This document shows, one piece after another, positions 26,276 to 36,596 of a DNA stretch of 64,000 nucleotides. Each line of letters starts with the position of its first letter. Positions within the stretch are counted from its first letter, which is position 1. The DNA is taken from positions 5,518,001-5,582,000 of the forward strand of contig NZ_CP094516.1 of assembly GCF_029909975.1 (NCBI RefSeq). The letters run 5' to 3'. The position numbers and the translations under genes are program-made. This DNA is from Bradyrhizobium sp. ISRA430 (lineage in GTDB: Bacteria; Pseudomonadota; Alphaproteobacteria; Rhizobiales; Xanthobacteraceae). The notes beneath the pieces were generated by a model, which worked only from the letters and a program-made list of their open reading frames with translations, made no database searches and was not told the origin of the DNA.

Positions 26276-26703
26276 CAATGCTTCCCCTGCCCCGAGCGGG
26301 TCGTCCAAATCTACGCAAACCGGCAATCGCCGCCTCGCCCACATATTCTTAACCGCGCTTGTTAACCGGATGGTTTCCGCGCGCGGCCGCCGCGGGCCAG
26401 TCAGCAGGGGGAACAAAGGAAATGTTCAAAATAAAGTAAATGACTTGGAAACAACACCCGATGGGAAAGATACGGGCGCGCAGGCACACACGCTGACAAA
26501 TGCGTGAGGGTCGCGGGCTACCCGGGGACGAAATGATTTGGAGATGGGAGCAATCTCGTGTCCCGGACGCGGCGCGGCACGCAAGTGACGCGACGCAGAG
26601 CCGGGACCCACGTCGCAAGAATTGACCACGATAAGATGGGCCCCGGCTCTGCAGCGCACCGCCGAAGTGGCGCTGCGCTGTGTCCGGGGCACGAGACGGC
26701 GTC
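26276..26703. other. Intergenic stretch with no gene; repeat in its right part
   Basis: Between the L,D-transpeptidase start and the acs stop. The left half presumably contains the transpeptidase promoter and an A-rich patch around 26416-26450. No convincing coding frame or RNA gene was seen. A dispersed palindromic repeat fills 26555-26695. Confidence 0.5.
26555..26695. repeat. Palindromic intergenic repeat downstream of acs
   Basis: It opens CTCGTGTCCCGGAC and ends GTCCGGGGCACGAG, with inner CAGAGCCGGGACCC / GGGCCCCGGCTCTG arms. It follows the acs stop and can act as its terminator. Confidence 0.8.
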
Positions 26704-28650
<1,947 letters not shown>

Positions 28651-29045
28651 GCTTTCCTCCACCATGCGGCTCGCCGAACACAAGCAACGGCAAGCCGACT
28701 TGATCGTTGCGCCGATTATGCGTCGGGCTAACCGCGCCCGACAAGGAGCACAAGCTGGACCTTCGACGGGCGGGGGGCCATGCGGCCGATCACGCAGGGT
28801 CGTTCTGACTGTCGCAGGACCGAAACAGGTGGCGTCGGCGTCTTTACCCAAATTGCAGACCCGGCCCCGCGCAAGGGACCTATGTTCCCTGCGGCGGTAT
28901 CCAAAAACCGTCGGTCACTGATTCGGGACTCGCAATGTGGTTCGGAACACCCTAAATGGCCTCCCCGGGCCCAAAGCGGCCCCTCGGAACAAACATCAGA
29001 ATAACAGCATTGATCGATAACAGGCAGGGCTAAAGGCGTAAGGCT
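28651..29045. other. Intergenic region between acs and topoisomerase IB genes
   Basis: A stretch of ~395 bases that must hold the divergent promoters. A small hairpin AGGGA-N7-TCCCT lies near 28874-28890. No coding frame with a ribosome-binding site, tRNA or clear operator was recognised. Confidence 0.5.
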
Positions 29046-30215
29046 ATGATGGATCAGCGGAATTTCGGGGGCACGCGACCCGCTTCAGCCGATCCCGCCG
29101 CCGTTGCGCTGGCCAAAGCGCTGGGACAATGGCCGAAACCGCCCGCCCTGGGGCGTCCCAGCCCGAAAAAAACGTTCGATACGGCTCCCGCGAGGTCGGT
29201 GGAGGCACTGGCCAAGGAACTGGGTCTGCGGCTCGGCGACCAGAACGAACTTACGATCCGGCGCATCAAGCGCGGTAAGGGCTACTTCTTCGTCCGCCCC
29301 AATGGCGCGCATATCCGCGACGCCCGCACCATCCGCCGGTTGCACGCCATGGCGGTGCCGCCGGCCTACCGCGAGGTGCGCTACTCGGCCGATCCGAACT
29401 CGCACCTCCAGGCGGTGGGACGCGATGCCGCGGGCCGGCTGCAATACCGCTATCACGCCGACTGGGAAAAGGTCCGCGAGCACCGCAAGGCGCATCGCCT
29501 CGAAAAACTCGTTGGCGCACTGCCAAAGATCCGGCGCAAGGTGTCGATGTTCCTGTCGGGCGATGAGCCGACGCGCGAATTTGCGCTTTCGGCGGTGATC
29601 GAGCTGATCGCCCGCACCGCGATCCGTCCGGGCAATGAATCATATGCCCGCCTCAACGGCACGCGCGGCGCCACCACGCTGCTCAAGTCCAACGTCACGC
29701 TGGAAGACGACTGCTTCGTGCTGACCTTCAGGGCGAAGGGCGGCAAGGCGGTGCGGAAGGAATGCGACGCGGCCAAGCTCGTACGCGCCATCGGCATCCT
29801 GCGGAGCGTCCCGGGCAAGCGCATGTTCCAGTATCGCGATGCTTCCGGCATCGTGCGTGCGGTCAATACGACGCAGGTGAACGCGTTCCTGCGCGAGATC
29901 GCCGGCATCAAGATCTCACTGAAGGACTTTCGCACGCTGATGGCGTCGGCGGTGGTCGTGGAATCGCTGTCGCGGATCACGCCGGCGACAAGCCAGCGCG
30001 GCCGCAAGAAGCAGGTGCTGGAAGCGATCCGTGCAGCGGCCGACAAGCTCTCCAACACGCCCGCGATCTGCCGCAGGAGCTACGTCCACGACACCATCGT
30101 CACCGCGTTCGAGGACGGCATCCTCGAGCGCTTCGCCGCGACCATGAAGGGCCAGCGCTCGCAGGCCAGGCGCGAGCAGCTCCTGGCGCAGGTGGTGGCG
30201 ACCGCAGCGGTCTGA
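29046..30215 (+). CDS. DNA topoisomerase IB (poxvirus type)
   Basis: A 389-residue type IB topoisomerase, which relaxes supercoils by a 3'-phosphotyrosine intermediate. The N-terminal part has RRIKRGKGYFFVRPNGAHIRDA and PPAYREVRYSADPNSHLQAVGRDAAGRLQYRYH. The catalytic domain has AIRPGNESYARLNGTRGATTLLKSNV, FRAKGGKAVRKE, KDFRTLMASAVVVE, and near the end CRRSYVHDTIV, where Tyr is the nucleophile. Relatives are widespread in soil bacteria and may aid stress survival. Two adjacent ATGs leave the start uncertain by one or two residues. Confidence 0.95.
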   Translation: MMDQRNFGGTRPASADPAAVALAKALGQWPKPPALGRPSPKKTFDTAPARSVEALAKELGLRLGDQNELTIRRIKRGKGYFFVRPNGAHIRDARTIRRLHAMAVPPAYREVRYSADPNSHLQAVGRDAAGRLQYRYHADWEKVREHRKAHRLEKLVGALPKIRRKVSMFLSGDEPTREFALSAVIELIARTAIRPGNESYARLNGTRGATTLLKSNVTLEDDCFVLTFRAKGGKAVRKECDAAKLVRAIGILRSVPGKRMFQYRDASGIVRAVNTTQVNAFLREIAGIKISLKDFRTLMASAVVVESLSRITPATSQRGRKKQVLEAIRAAADKLSNTPAICRRSYVHDTIVTAFEDGILERFAATMKGQRSQARREQLLAQVVATAAV

Positions 30216-30235
30216 CCACCCAAACCTCGTCATCG

Positions 30236-30691
30236 CTACGCCTTGTCTGACGGACCCTTGTCGGGCCCCGGATCTCGGCCCGCGGCCGCGATCGTGAGCC
30301 GGCCAAGATAGTGGGTCCAACCCTTGTCGTGGGCAGCCACCTGCTCCGCGGTCGGCAGGCCGCTATGGGTCATGCGCAGCAGCGTGCCACCATCGCGCTC
30401 GATCAGGTCGATCTCGATCAGGCTCGAGCCGGGCGGCACTTCCTGGCCGCCTTCCCACCCGAACGTGTAAGCGAGCCGATGCACCGGGACGACCTCGCGG
30501 AAGGCGCCACGGGCAACGCCGCCGCGCGCGCCGATACCCCTAAGCAGGTAGACCCCGCCGGGATGCGGCTCCATTGTGGCGTTGGACCCCATCCAGCTCA
30601 GGATTTTGTCGGGGTCGGTCAGGTAAGCGAAAACGGTGGCACGCGGGGCCGCGATCTGGGTCTCGCGTCGCAGTATGAACGGCTCGGTCAT
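30236..30691 (-). CDS. SRPBCC / AHSA1-domain protein
   Basis: A 151-residue START-like fold protein. It shows ETQIAAPRATVFAYLTDPDKILSWMG at the start, GVYLLRGI, FREVVPVHRLAYTFGWEGG, SLIEIDLIERDGGTLLRMTHSGLP, and the final helix with HDKGWTHYLGRL. This is the AHSA1 (activator of Hsp90 ATPase-like) group, usually a small lipid or ligand-binding protein; the partner is unknown. AGGGAAGA precedes the ATG. It converges on the topoisomerase gene and is divergent from the adenylate cyclase. Confidence 0.9.
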   Translation of the reverse strand: MTEPFILRRETQIAAPRATVFAYLTDPDKILSWMGSNATMEPHPGGVYLLRGIGARGGVARGAFREVVPVHRLAYTFGWEGGQEVPPGSSLIEIDLIERDGGTLLRMTHSGLPTAEQVAAHDKGWTHYLGRLTIAAAGRDPGPDKGPSDKA

Positions 30692-30756
30692 CGGCGATCT
30701 TCCCTGGGCTGACACTCGCACATGGCGGCGCCGACGCGGCCCGTCAAGGATTGCCC

Positions 30757-31875
30757 GTGACAAAGATGGCCTGCCTTCGCCATCATTGGCCCATGCAACT
30801 CGCCCCCACGCTCGCCTGGCTTGTCGACGCCGCCTCAGATAGCCCCGGAGCCGACCGCCTGCTCGCTGAACTCGGCGCACATCTGGTCGCCGACGGCGTG
30901 CCCCTTGCGGCCGGAGCCTTGACGCTTGCGGTGCCGCACCCGCTGATCGCGCGTCGCACCTGGTTGTGGCGCGCGGAGAGCGGCGAGGTCATCGAGGCGC
31001 TCGGCTTCGCGCCGGCTGGATGGGCGCCCGACCCGCCGGATGACGCCGGTCGCCGCTTGCTTGCGGACATAGCCTCGGGCCCCCTGCATGAGGATACGGT
31101 GGGGCAGGCGCAGAATGCGCCGCTGCTCGCCTGGGCCGGCGCGCGCCCGTTTACGTCTCGAGAAACCGATACACTGCGCCAGGCTGCTCGCTTCGCCGCG
31201 GCGCCGCTTGCGGCGCTGGCCGCACGTGCGACGCTGGCGGTATCGCTCGAAGCCTATCTGGGCCGTCGCAGCGCGGCGCGGGTGTTGTCAGCGCCGCTGC
31301 GTCGCGACGTCGGCGAGACCATTCAGGCGGCGTTGCTCTATGCGGACTTACGCGATTTCACCGCGCTCTCGGAAACCTCCCCTCCTGATGTCGTCATCGC
31401 GGCGCTCGATGCCTGGTTCGATCGCATCGCCGGCGCGGTTCATGCCTTCGGCGGCGAGGTGCTGAAATTCATTGGCGACGGCATGCTTGCGATATTTCCG
31501 GTAGCCGGCGAGGCGCGCCGCGGCGCATGCGATGCGGCCCTGAAGGCGGCGTCCGCCACGCGCGCCGGGATGGCACATCTTAATGAGGAGCGGCGCGCCC
31601 AGGGCCTGCCGCCGCTGTCGTTCGGCCTGGCCTTGCATCTTGGCGAGATGCTGTGGGGCAATATCGGCGCCGCCAATCGTCTCGATTTCACTGCGATCGG
31701 GCCGGCGGTCAATCTCGTGAGCCGGTTAGAAGGACTGTGCAAGCCGCTTCGCGAGACCGTGCTCGTATCCGGCGCGCTCGCTGCGGAGACTGACCTTCCG
31801 CTCGTCCCGCTCGGGATGCATCCGCTTCGCGGGATCGTCTCGCCCTGCACGGTGTACGCTCTGCCGGAAACGTGA
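30757..31875 (+). CDS. Class III adenylate cyclase with unassigned N-terminal domain
   Basis: A ~372-residue soluble protein. The first ~190 residues are Ala/Leu-rich and show no recognised domain; the region may sense a ligand. The cyclase domain has metal Asp in YADLRDFTALSE, then GGEVLKFIGDGMLAIF with the substrate Lys and second metal Asp, and NRLDFTAIGPAVNLVSRLEGL with purine-binding Asp and the transition-state Asn/Arg. The Lys/Asp pair indicates ATP rather than GTP. GTG at 30757 is preferred because AAGGA lies six bases upstream; ATGs at 30766 and 30793 are also possible. Confidence 0.88.
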   Translation: MTKMACLRHHWPMQLAPTLAWLVDAASDSPGADRLLAELGAHLVADGVPLAAGALTLAVPHPLIARRTWLWRAESGEVIEALGFAPAGWAPDPPDDAGRRLLADIASGPLHEDTVGQAQNAPLLAWAGARPFTSRETDTLRQAARFAAAPLAALAARATLAVSLEAYLGRRSAARVLSAPLRRDVGETIQAALLYADLRDFTALSETSPPDVVIAALDAWFDRIAGAVHAFGGEVLKFIGDGMLAIFPVAGEARRGACDAALKAASATRAGMAHLNEERRAQGLPPLSFGLALHLGEMLWGNIGAANRLDFTAIGPAVNLVSRLEGLCKPLRETVLVSGALAAETDLPLVPLGMHPLRGIVSPCTVYALPET

Positions 31876-31910
31876 CCGTCACTGTCTTTCGAGGGTCGCG
31901 GACGTGATGC

Positions 31911-32324
31911 CTACACCCCGCCCATCTTGCAGACGAGCTTCCACTCTTCCGTCGTCACCGGCTGCACCGACAGGCGCGAATATTTCACCAGCGCCATGTC
32001 GGCGAGCTTCTTCTCGGCCTTGATCGCGGCCATCGTCACCGGGGTCTGCAAAGGCTTCTCGGCCTTGATGTCGACGCAAACGAACTTGCCGGTCTTGTCG
32101 GTCGGATCGGGATAGGCTTCCTTGATAACTTCCGCGATGCCGACGATCTCCTTGCCTTCGTTGGAATGATAGAAGAACGCCTTGTCGCCCTTCTTCATGT
32201 TCACGAGATTCTGGCGCGCGGTGAAATTGCGCACACCGGTCCAGGCTTCGCCCTTGGCGCCTTTAGCCACCTGCTGGTCCCAGGACCACACCGACGGTTC
32301 GGATTTCACCAGCCAGTATGCCAT
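31911..32324 (-). CDS. EVE domain protein
   Basis: A 137-residue single-domain protein. It begins AYWLVKSEPSVWSWDQQV and has WTGVRNFTARQNLVNMKKGDKAFFYHSN, EIVGIAEV, and FVCVDIKAE, all typical of EVE (PUA-like) domains that bind modified bases in DNA or RNA. The in-vivo role in proteobacteria is unclear. AGAGGA lies six bases before the ATG at 32324. Another ATG at 32330 would give a four-base overlap with gpsA. It sits at the end of the tsaD-gpsA operon. Confidence 0.92.
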   Translation of the reverse strand: MAYWLVKSEPSVWSWDQQVAKGAKGEAWTGVRNFTARQNLVNMKKGDKAFFYHSNEGKEIVGIAEVIKEAYPDPTDKTGKFVCVDIKAEKPLQTPVTMAAIKAEKKLADMALVKYSRLSVQPVTTEEWKLVCKMGGV

Positions 32325-32326
32325 GT

Positions 32327-33307
32327 TCATTCCTCTGCCTTGAAGGGGCGCGTCAGAAGTCCCGAGATCGCGGCGTCGATCGTGCTCCTGCCGCTCAGGA
32401 TCGCCGCGACCGCTTCTGATACCGGCATCTCGATGTTTTGCGAAGATGCGATTTCGATCAGCACCGGTGCGGTGAACTCGCCCTCGGCGAGCTTGCCGGC
32501 GGGCGGCTGCTCGCCGCGTCCGAGCGCCAGGCCAAGCGCGAAGTTGCGCGACTGCAAGCTCGAACAGGTCAGGATCAGATCGCCCAGACCGGAAAGACCC
32601 GTGAGTGTCTCGCTCCGCGCGCCGAGCGCGCGGCCGAAGCGGGCGAGTTCGGCGAAGCCGCGGGTCGTCAGCGCGGCCTGGGCCGAGGCGCCGAGTTTGC
32701 GGCCGACCGCGATGCCGACTGCGATCGCCAGCACGTTCTTGGCTGCGCCACCGATCTCGACGCCGCGGACATCGGTCGAGTGATAGGGACGGAATGTCGG
32801 CGAGCCCAGCGCCTGCACCAGGCTGCTTGCCAGTGCCTCGTCCTTCGCTGCCAGCGTTACCGCCGTCGGCAGGCCGCGCGCGACGTCGTCGGCAAAGCTC
32901 GGCCCCGACAGGATCGCCGGCTGCGCGAACGGCGCGGCCTCCGCGATCACATCGGTCATGAATTTGTGCGTTCCGTGCTCGATGCCCTTGGCGCAAGCGA
33001 CGACCGGCGTCGGCTTTGTCAGATACGAGGCCAGCATGTTGACGGCGCCACGAAGATGCTGCGCCGGGGTTGCGATCAGCAGCATGTCGGCGCGCGCCGC
33101 CAGGGCTACCTCGCTCGTCACGACGAGCTCCGCGGCAAGCCGTACGCCGGGCAGCCGTGGGTTTTCGCGGGTCGACGCAATCCGCGCCGCATGCTCGGCA
33201 TTGCGCGCGCAGAGCGTCACGGCGCGTCCGGCTCGTGCCGCTACGGTCGCAAGCGCCGTGCCCCAGGCGCCTGCGCCGATCACCGCAACGGATTGGAACG
33301 CGGTCAT
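32327..33307 (-). CDS. gpsA: Glycerol-3-phosphate dehydrogenase [NAD(P)+]
   Basis: A 326-residue enzyme reducing dihydroxyacetone phosphate to sn-glycerol 3-phosphate for phospholipids. The NAD motif is [21 protein letters not shown] and [19 protein letters not shown] follow. The catalytic Lys is in [17 protein letters not shown], and [12 protein letters not shown] is typical. It starts two bases after the tsaD stop and is followed at once by the EVE gene, so the three form an operon. Confidence 0.97.
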   Translation of the reverse strand: MTAFQSVAVIGAGAWGTALATVAARAGRAVTLCARNAEHAARIASTRENPRLPGVRLAAELVVTSEVALAARADMLLIATPAQHLRGAVNMLASYLTKPTPVVACAKGIEHGTHKFMTDVIAEAAPFAQPAILSGPSFADDVARGLPTAVTLAAKDEALASSLVQALGSPTFRPYHSTDVRGVEIGGAAKNVLAIAVGIAVGRKLGASAQAALTTRGFAELARFGRALGARSETLTGLSGLGDLILTCSSLQSRNFALGLALGRGEQPPAGKLAEGEFTAPVLIEIASSQNIEMPVSEAVAAILSGRSTIDAAISGLLTRPFKAEE

Positions 33308-33309
33308 GA

Positions 33310-34383
33310 CTAGAATCCAGCGCGGGTGTTGGTGAAGCCGGCTGGTGCCGTGGCATTGGCGTCGAGCAGCCAGCGCGCGCGGGGCTGTGCTTCCATCGTG
33401 TCGGTCATGCCGAGTGCGAGGCGTTCGGCGCCCGCCCAGGCGATCATCGCGCCATTGTCGGTGCAGAGCGAAGGCGGCGGCATGATCAGTCGCGTGTTCG
33501 CGTGCCTGGCGACGTCATGCAGAGCGCCACGGATCGCCTGGTTGGCGGCGACGCCGCCGGCGGCCACCAGCGCGCACGGCGCGCCGAACTGCTCGCGGAA
33601 GAGTTTTAAGCCGACACTCAAGCGGTCGGCCGTCGACTCCAATACAGCGGCCTGGAAGCTCGCGCAGAGATCGCTGATGTCCTGCGGTGTGAGCGGTGTG
33701 ATCCGGCTTGCCTCGTTGCGCACGGCCGTTTTCAGTCCCGACAGCGAGAAATTCGCGTCCGCGCGGCCCTGCATCGGCCGCGGAAGAGCGAAACGCGCCG
33801 CATCGCCGTTTGCCGCTGCACGTTCGACCTGCGGCCCGCCCGGATAGGGCAGGCCCAACATTTTCGCGACCTTGTCGAAGGCTTCGCCGATCGCGTCGTC
33901 GACGGTGGTGCCGAGCCGCACATACCGGCCGACGCCGATCACCGCAACGATCTGGGTGTGGCCACCGGAGGCAAGAAACAGGCAGTAGGGAAATTCGATG
34001 CCGTCGGTCAGGCGTGGCGTCAGCGCATGCGCTTCGAGATGATTGACCGCGACCAGCGGCGTGTCGTGCACCATCGCAATCGCCTTCGCGGTGGTGAGCC
34101 CGACGATGACGCCGCCAATCAGCCCCGGGCCCGCGGCCGCCGCGACACCGTTGAGCTGCGCGAAACCGATGCCGGCCTCGCCCATGGCGCGGTCGATGAT
34201 CCCGTCGAGCAGATCGACGTGGGCGCGCGCGGCGATCTCCGGCACGACGCCGCCGAAACGGGCATGCTCCTCGACCTGCGACCGCACGATGTTGGACAGG
34301 ATCTTGCCGCGGCCGTCGGGCGCGCGCTCGATCACCGCTGCGGCGGTCTCGTCGCAGGTGGTTTCGATGCCCAGTACCAACAT
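33310..34383 (-). CDS. tsaD: tRNA N6-threonylcarbamoyladenosine transferase catalytic subunit
   Basis: A 357-residue TsaD/Gcp/Kae1 protein that makes t6A37 in tRNAs reading ANN codons. Motifs: [30 protein letters not shown] with the two metal His residues, [30 protein letters not shown], and [14 protein letters not shown] with [14 protein letters not shown]. The start at 34383 (MLVLGIETT) is the conserved one; a TTG 18 bases upstream is possible. It is the first gene of tsaD-gpsA-EVE. The divergent hemD begins 146 bases away. Confidence 0.97.
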   Translation of the reverse strand: MLVLGIETTCDETAAAVIERAPDGRGKILSNIVRSQVEEHARFGGVVPEIAARAHVDLLDGIIDRAMGEAGIGFAQLNGVAAAAGPGLIGGVIVGLTTAKAIAMVHDTPLVAVNHLEAHALTPRLTDGIEFPYCLFLASGGHTQIVAVIGVGRYVRLGTTVDDAIGEAFDKVAKMLGLPYPGGPQVERAAANGDAARFALPRPMQGRADANFSLSGLKTAVRNEASRITPLTPQDISDLCASFQAAVLESTADRLSVGLKLFREQFGAPCALVAAGGVAANQAIRGALHDVARHANTRLIMPPPSLCTDNGAMIAWAGAERLALGMTDTMEAQPRARWLLDANATAPAGFTNTRAGF

Positions 34384-34529
34384 TGGCGAATCGTTATCCA
34401 ATTTGCGCCCTTGCGCTCATCCGTAAAGCAGAGTTCTGGTACGTCCGGTAGCATTCCGGGGTCGCCCAGCGCAATCGCCGTGCGCGAGCCGTCCTCTTGA
34501 AAGCTTGAGGCGCCGGGGAACACAGAGCC

Positions 34530-35276
34530 ATGTCCATTCTTGTCACGCGGCCGCATCCTGACAATGAGGCGACTGCGGAAAGTCTGCGCGCGCGAGGTCA
34601 TGTGGTGCTGCTTGCACCGGCGCTCAAGTTCGAGCCGGTCCCTTTCCGTGATGAAAGCGATGCTGATTACAGCGCCATCATCATCACCTCTGCCAACGCG
34701 ATCCGCGCCGTGGCGCCGCTGCTAAGGGATCTCGATCTGCTGAAGCTGCCATTGTTTGCGGTCGGCGAGCACACCGCTGCCGCGGCGCGCGACGCCGGCT
34801 TCACTGACGTGATCGTTGCCGGCGGCGATGCCGCGGCCTTGCGCGACAAGGTGATGCAGGGCGCGCGCGACAAGGTGTTGAAGAAGAAAAGCACCCTGCT
34901 CTATCTGGCCGGCGCGGACACCTCGCGCGATCTCGGCGGCGAGCTTGGTGCGGAGGGGTTCAACGTGGTCACGCAGACCACCTATCGCATGGCCCCGGTC
35001 AGGCATCTGCCGCGCGAGGTCTGCGAGGGCTTTGCCGCCCACGGCATTAGAGCGGTGCTGCACTACTCCCGGCGCAGCGCCCGCGCCTTCCTGGACGCGG
35101 CCCGCGACGAAGGCGTCGAAATCTCGGCGCTTTCGATCCCGCAATGCTGCCTCTCCGAGACGGTTGCGGCCGTGTTGCGCGAGGCCGGTGCGTCGCAGGT
35201 CCTGGTGGCCGCCAGGCCGGACGAAAATGCCTTAATTGAGACCTTGGAGCGTGCTTTGCGCACCCGTTTGGCGTAA
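34530..35276 (+). CDS. hemD: Uroporphyrinogen-III synthase
   Basis: A 248-residue HemD: SILVTRPHPDNEATAESLRARGH at the start, IITSANAIRAV, FAVGEHTAAAARDAGF, LYLAGADTSRDLGGELG, and VLHYSRRSARAFLDAARDEG, spread over two alpha/beta domains as in the family. It closes the tetrapyrrole ring to uroporphyrinogen III. The order hemD, Mic60-like, hemY on one strand fits the alphaproteobacterial arrangement. hemC, often adjacent upstream, is not in the gap before it. Confidence 0.92.
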   Translation: MSILVTRPHPDNEATAESLRARGHVVLLAPALKFEPVPFRDESDADYSAIIITSANAIRAVAPLLRDLDLLKLPLFAVGEHTAAAARDAGFTDVIVAGGDAAALRDKVMQGARDKVLKKKSTLLYLAGADTSRDLGGELGAEGFNVVTQTTYRMAPVRHLPREVCEGFAAHGIRAVLHYSRRSARAFLDAARDEGVEISALSIPQCCLSETVAAVLREAGASQVLVAARPDENALIETLERALRTRLA

Positions 35277-35337
35277 GAGGACGGGCCGAATCCGACGAAA
35301 TCGGTCCGAAGGCAGGCAAGTTTGAGGAACCGTCACG

Positions 35338-36561
35338 ATGGCCGACGACAAGGCTGAAGACGCAGGATTGGCCCCCGAATCCGGCCGAGCCAAGCGCACC
35401 CCGCCCACCATCGACCTCGAGGCGACCGAAATCTCCACCCAGCCGCAACAGCCGGCGGGCGACCCGGAGGCTCAGCCGACGCCCGAGCAGGCGCAGACGG
35501 AAGAAGCCCAGCCCGAGGAGACCAAGTCGCAGCCCCAGCCCGAGCGAGCCGAGGCGCAAGCCGCCGCCGCGGCGCCGGCGGTTTCGCCGCCAATTTCACC
35601 CTGGATCATCGCGCCGTTCTCCGGCGCGGTGGCGGCGGCGATCGTGATCGCGGTCGGCTGGATGCTGGGCTGGCCCGCCGTGCAGGCGCCGCCGGCCGCT
35701 CCCCAAGTCACCAGCGCGACGGTCGATGCACTGAGCGGGCGCGTCGCAGCCGTCGAGACCAAGGTCGGCAGGTCCGCCGCCGACCCGGCAATGGCGGCGC
35801 GCATCGACGCGCTGGAAAAATCCGCGGGCAGCCTGCGCAGCGATATCGCCAATCTGCGCGCGCAATCCGACAACACCGCGAGCGCGCTGAATGATGTGAA
35901 ATCCGCGCCGCGTGATGCCGCCGCGCCTGCCGATCTTGCCGCCATCAACGAACGCATCGCGCAGCTCGAGCGCAGCATCAGGAACGAGCGCGCCGAGCTT
36001 GCGCAGCAGGGCGAGAAGATTGCCGACGCGAAGCCGGCCGACGACAAGCCGCTGCGCCACGTCGTGGCGGCCGCGCTGCTCGACGTCGCCGTTCGCCACG
36101 GCGATCCCTACGAGGCCCAGCTCGCCGCATCGCGCTCGCTCGCGGCCGATCCTGATGTGCTGAAGCCGCTCGATATGTTCGCAGCGTCAGGCATTCCGAC
36201 GCCGGTCGCGCTCAGCCGCGAGCTCCTGAATATCGTGCCAAAGCTGTCGCCGCCGGCGGAAGCGCCGACCAGCGGCACCGGCATTGTCGAACGGCTCCAG
36301 GCGGGCGCGTCGAAACTCGTCCGCATCGAGCGCACCGATGGCGTCGGCAACGACCGCGGCGCGATCGTGGCGCGGGTAACGGCCGCGGCGCTGCGCAACG
36401 ATTTCGTGGAGGCGCGCCGCGAGCTGAAGATGCTGGCCGAGGCCGATCGGGCTCCGGCGCAGGCCTGGCTCGCCAAGTCCGATGCCCGCGATGCCGCGCT
36501 CGCAGCGTCCCGCAAATTCGCCGACGATGCCATGGCAGATCTCGCCAAGCCTGCTCAATAA
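35338..36561 (+). CDS. Mitofilin/Mic60-like inner-membrane protein (COG4223)
   Basis: A 407-residue protein. The first ~85 residues are acidic and rich in Pro, Gln and Glu; one transmembrane helix spans about 89-112. The periplasmic part starts with heptad-rich coiled coil (VDALSGRVAAVETKV, IDALEKSAGSLRSDIANLRAQ, AAINERIAQLERSIRNERAEL). The C-terminal ~150 residues hold a mitofilin-like domain (LRHVVAAALLDVAVRHGDPYEAQLAA). Alphaproteobacterial Mic60 bends the inner membrane and contacts outer-membrane proteins. The position between hemD and hemY is characteristic. Confidence 0.88.
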   Translation: MADDKAEDAGLAPESGRAKRTPPTIDLEATEISTQPQQPAGDPEAQPTPEQAQTEEAQPEETKSQPQPERAEAQAAAAAPAVSPPISPWIIAPFSGAVAAAIVIAVGWMLGWPAVQAPPAAPQVTSATVDALSGRVAAVETKVGRSAADPAMAARIDALEKSAGSLRSDIANLRAQSDNTASALNDVKSAPRDAAAPADLAAINERIAQLERSIRNERAELAQQGEKIADAKPADDKPLRHVVAAALLDVAVRHGDPYEAQLAASRSLAADPDVLKPLDMFAASGIPTPVALSRELLNIVPKLSPPAEAPTSGTGIVERLQAGASKLVRIERTDGVGNDRGAIVARVTAAALRNDFVEARRELKMLAEADRAPAQAWLAKSDARDAALAASRKFADDAMADLAKPAQ

Positions 36562-36596
36562 GGTTCGCGCAACACCTTGCGCGTAATAGGATTGCC

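Noticed and set aside
26276..26554. Possible small RNA in the gap beside the L,D-transpeptidase gene
   Set aside because: No paired promoter and terminator could be made out; it stays an undescribed intergenic stretch.
31873..31883. GTGACCGTCAC at the cyclase stop codon as another CRP site
   Set aside because: The spacing is N3 rather than N6, and it lies at the end of a gene with a convergent neighbour.
34384..34529. Remnant of hemC between tsaD and hemD
   Set aside because: No frame in the 146 bases shows hydroxymethylbilane synthase motifs; it reads as an ordinary divergent promoter region.
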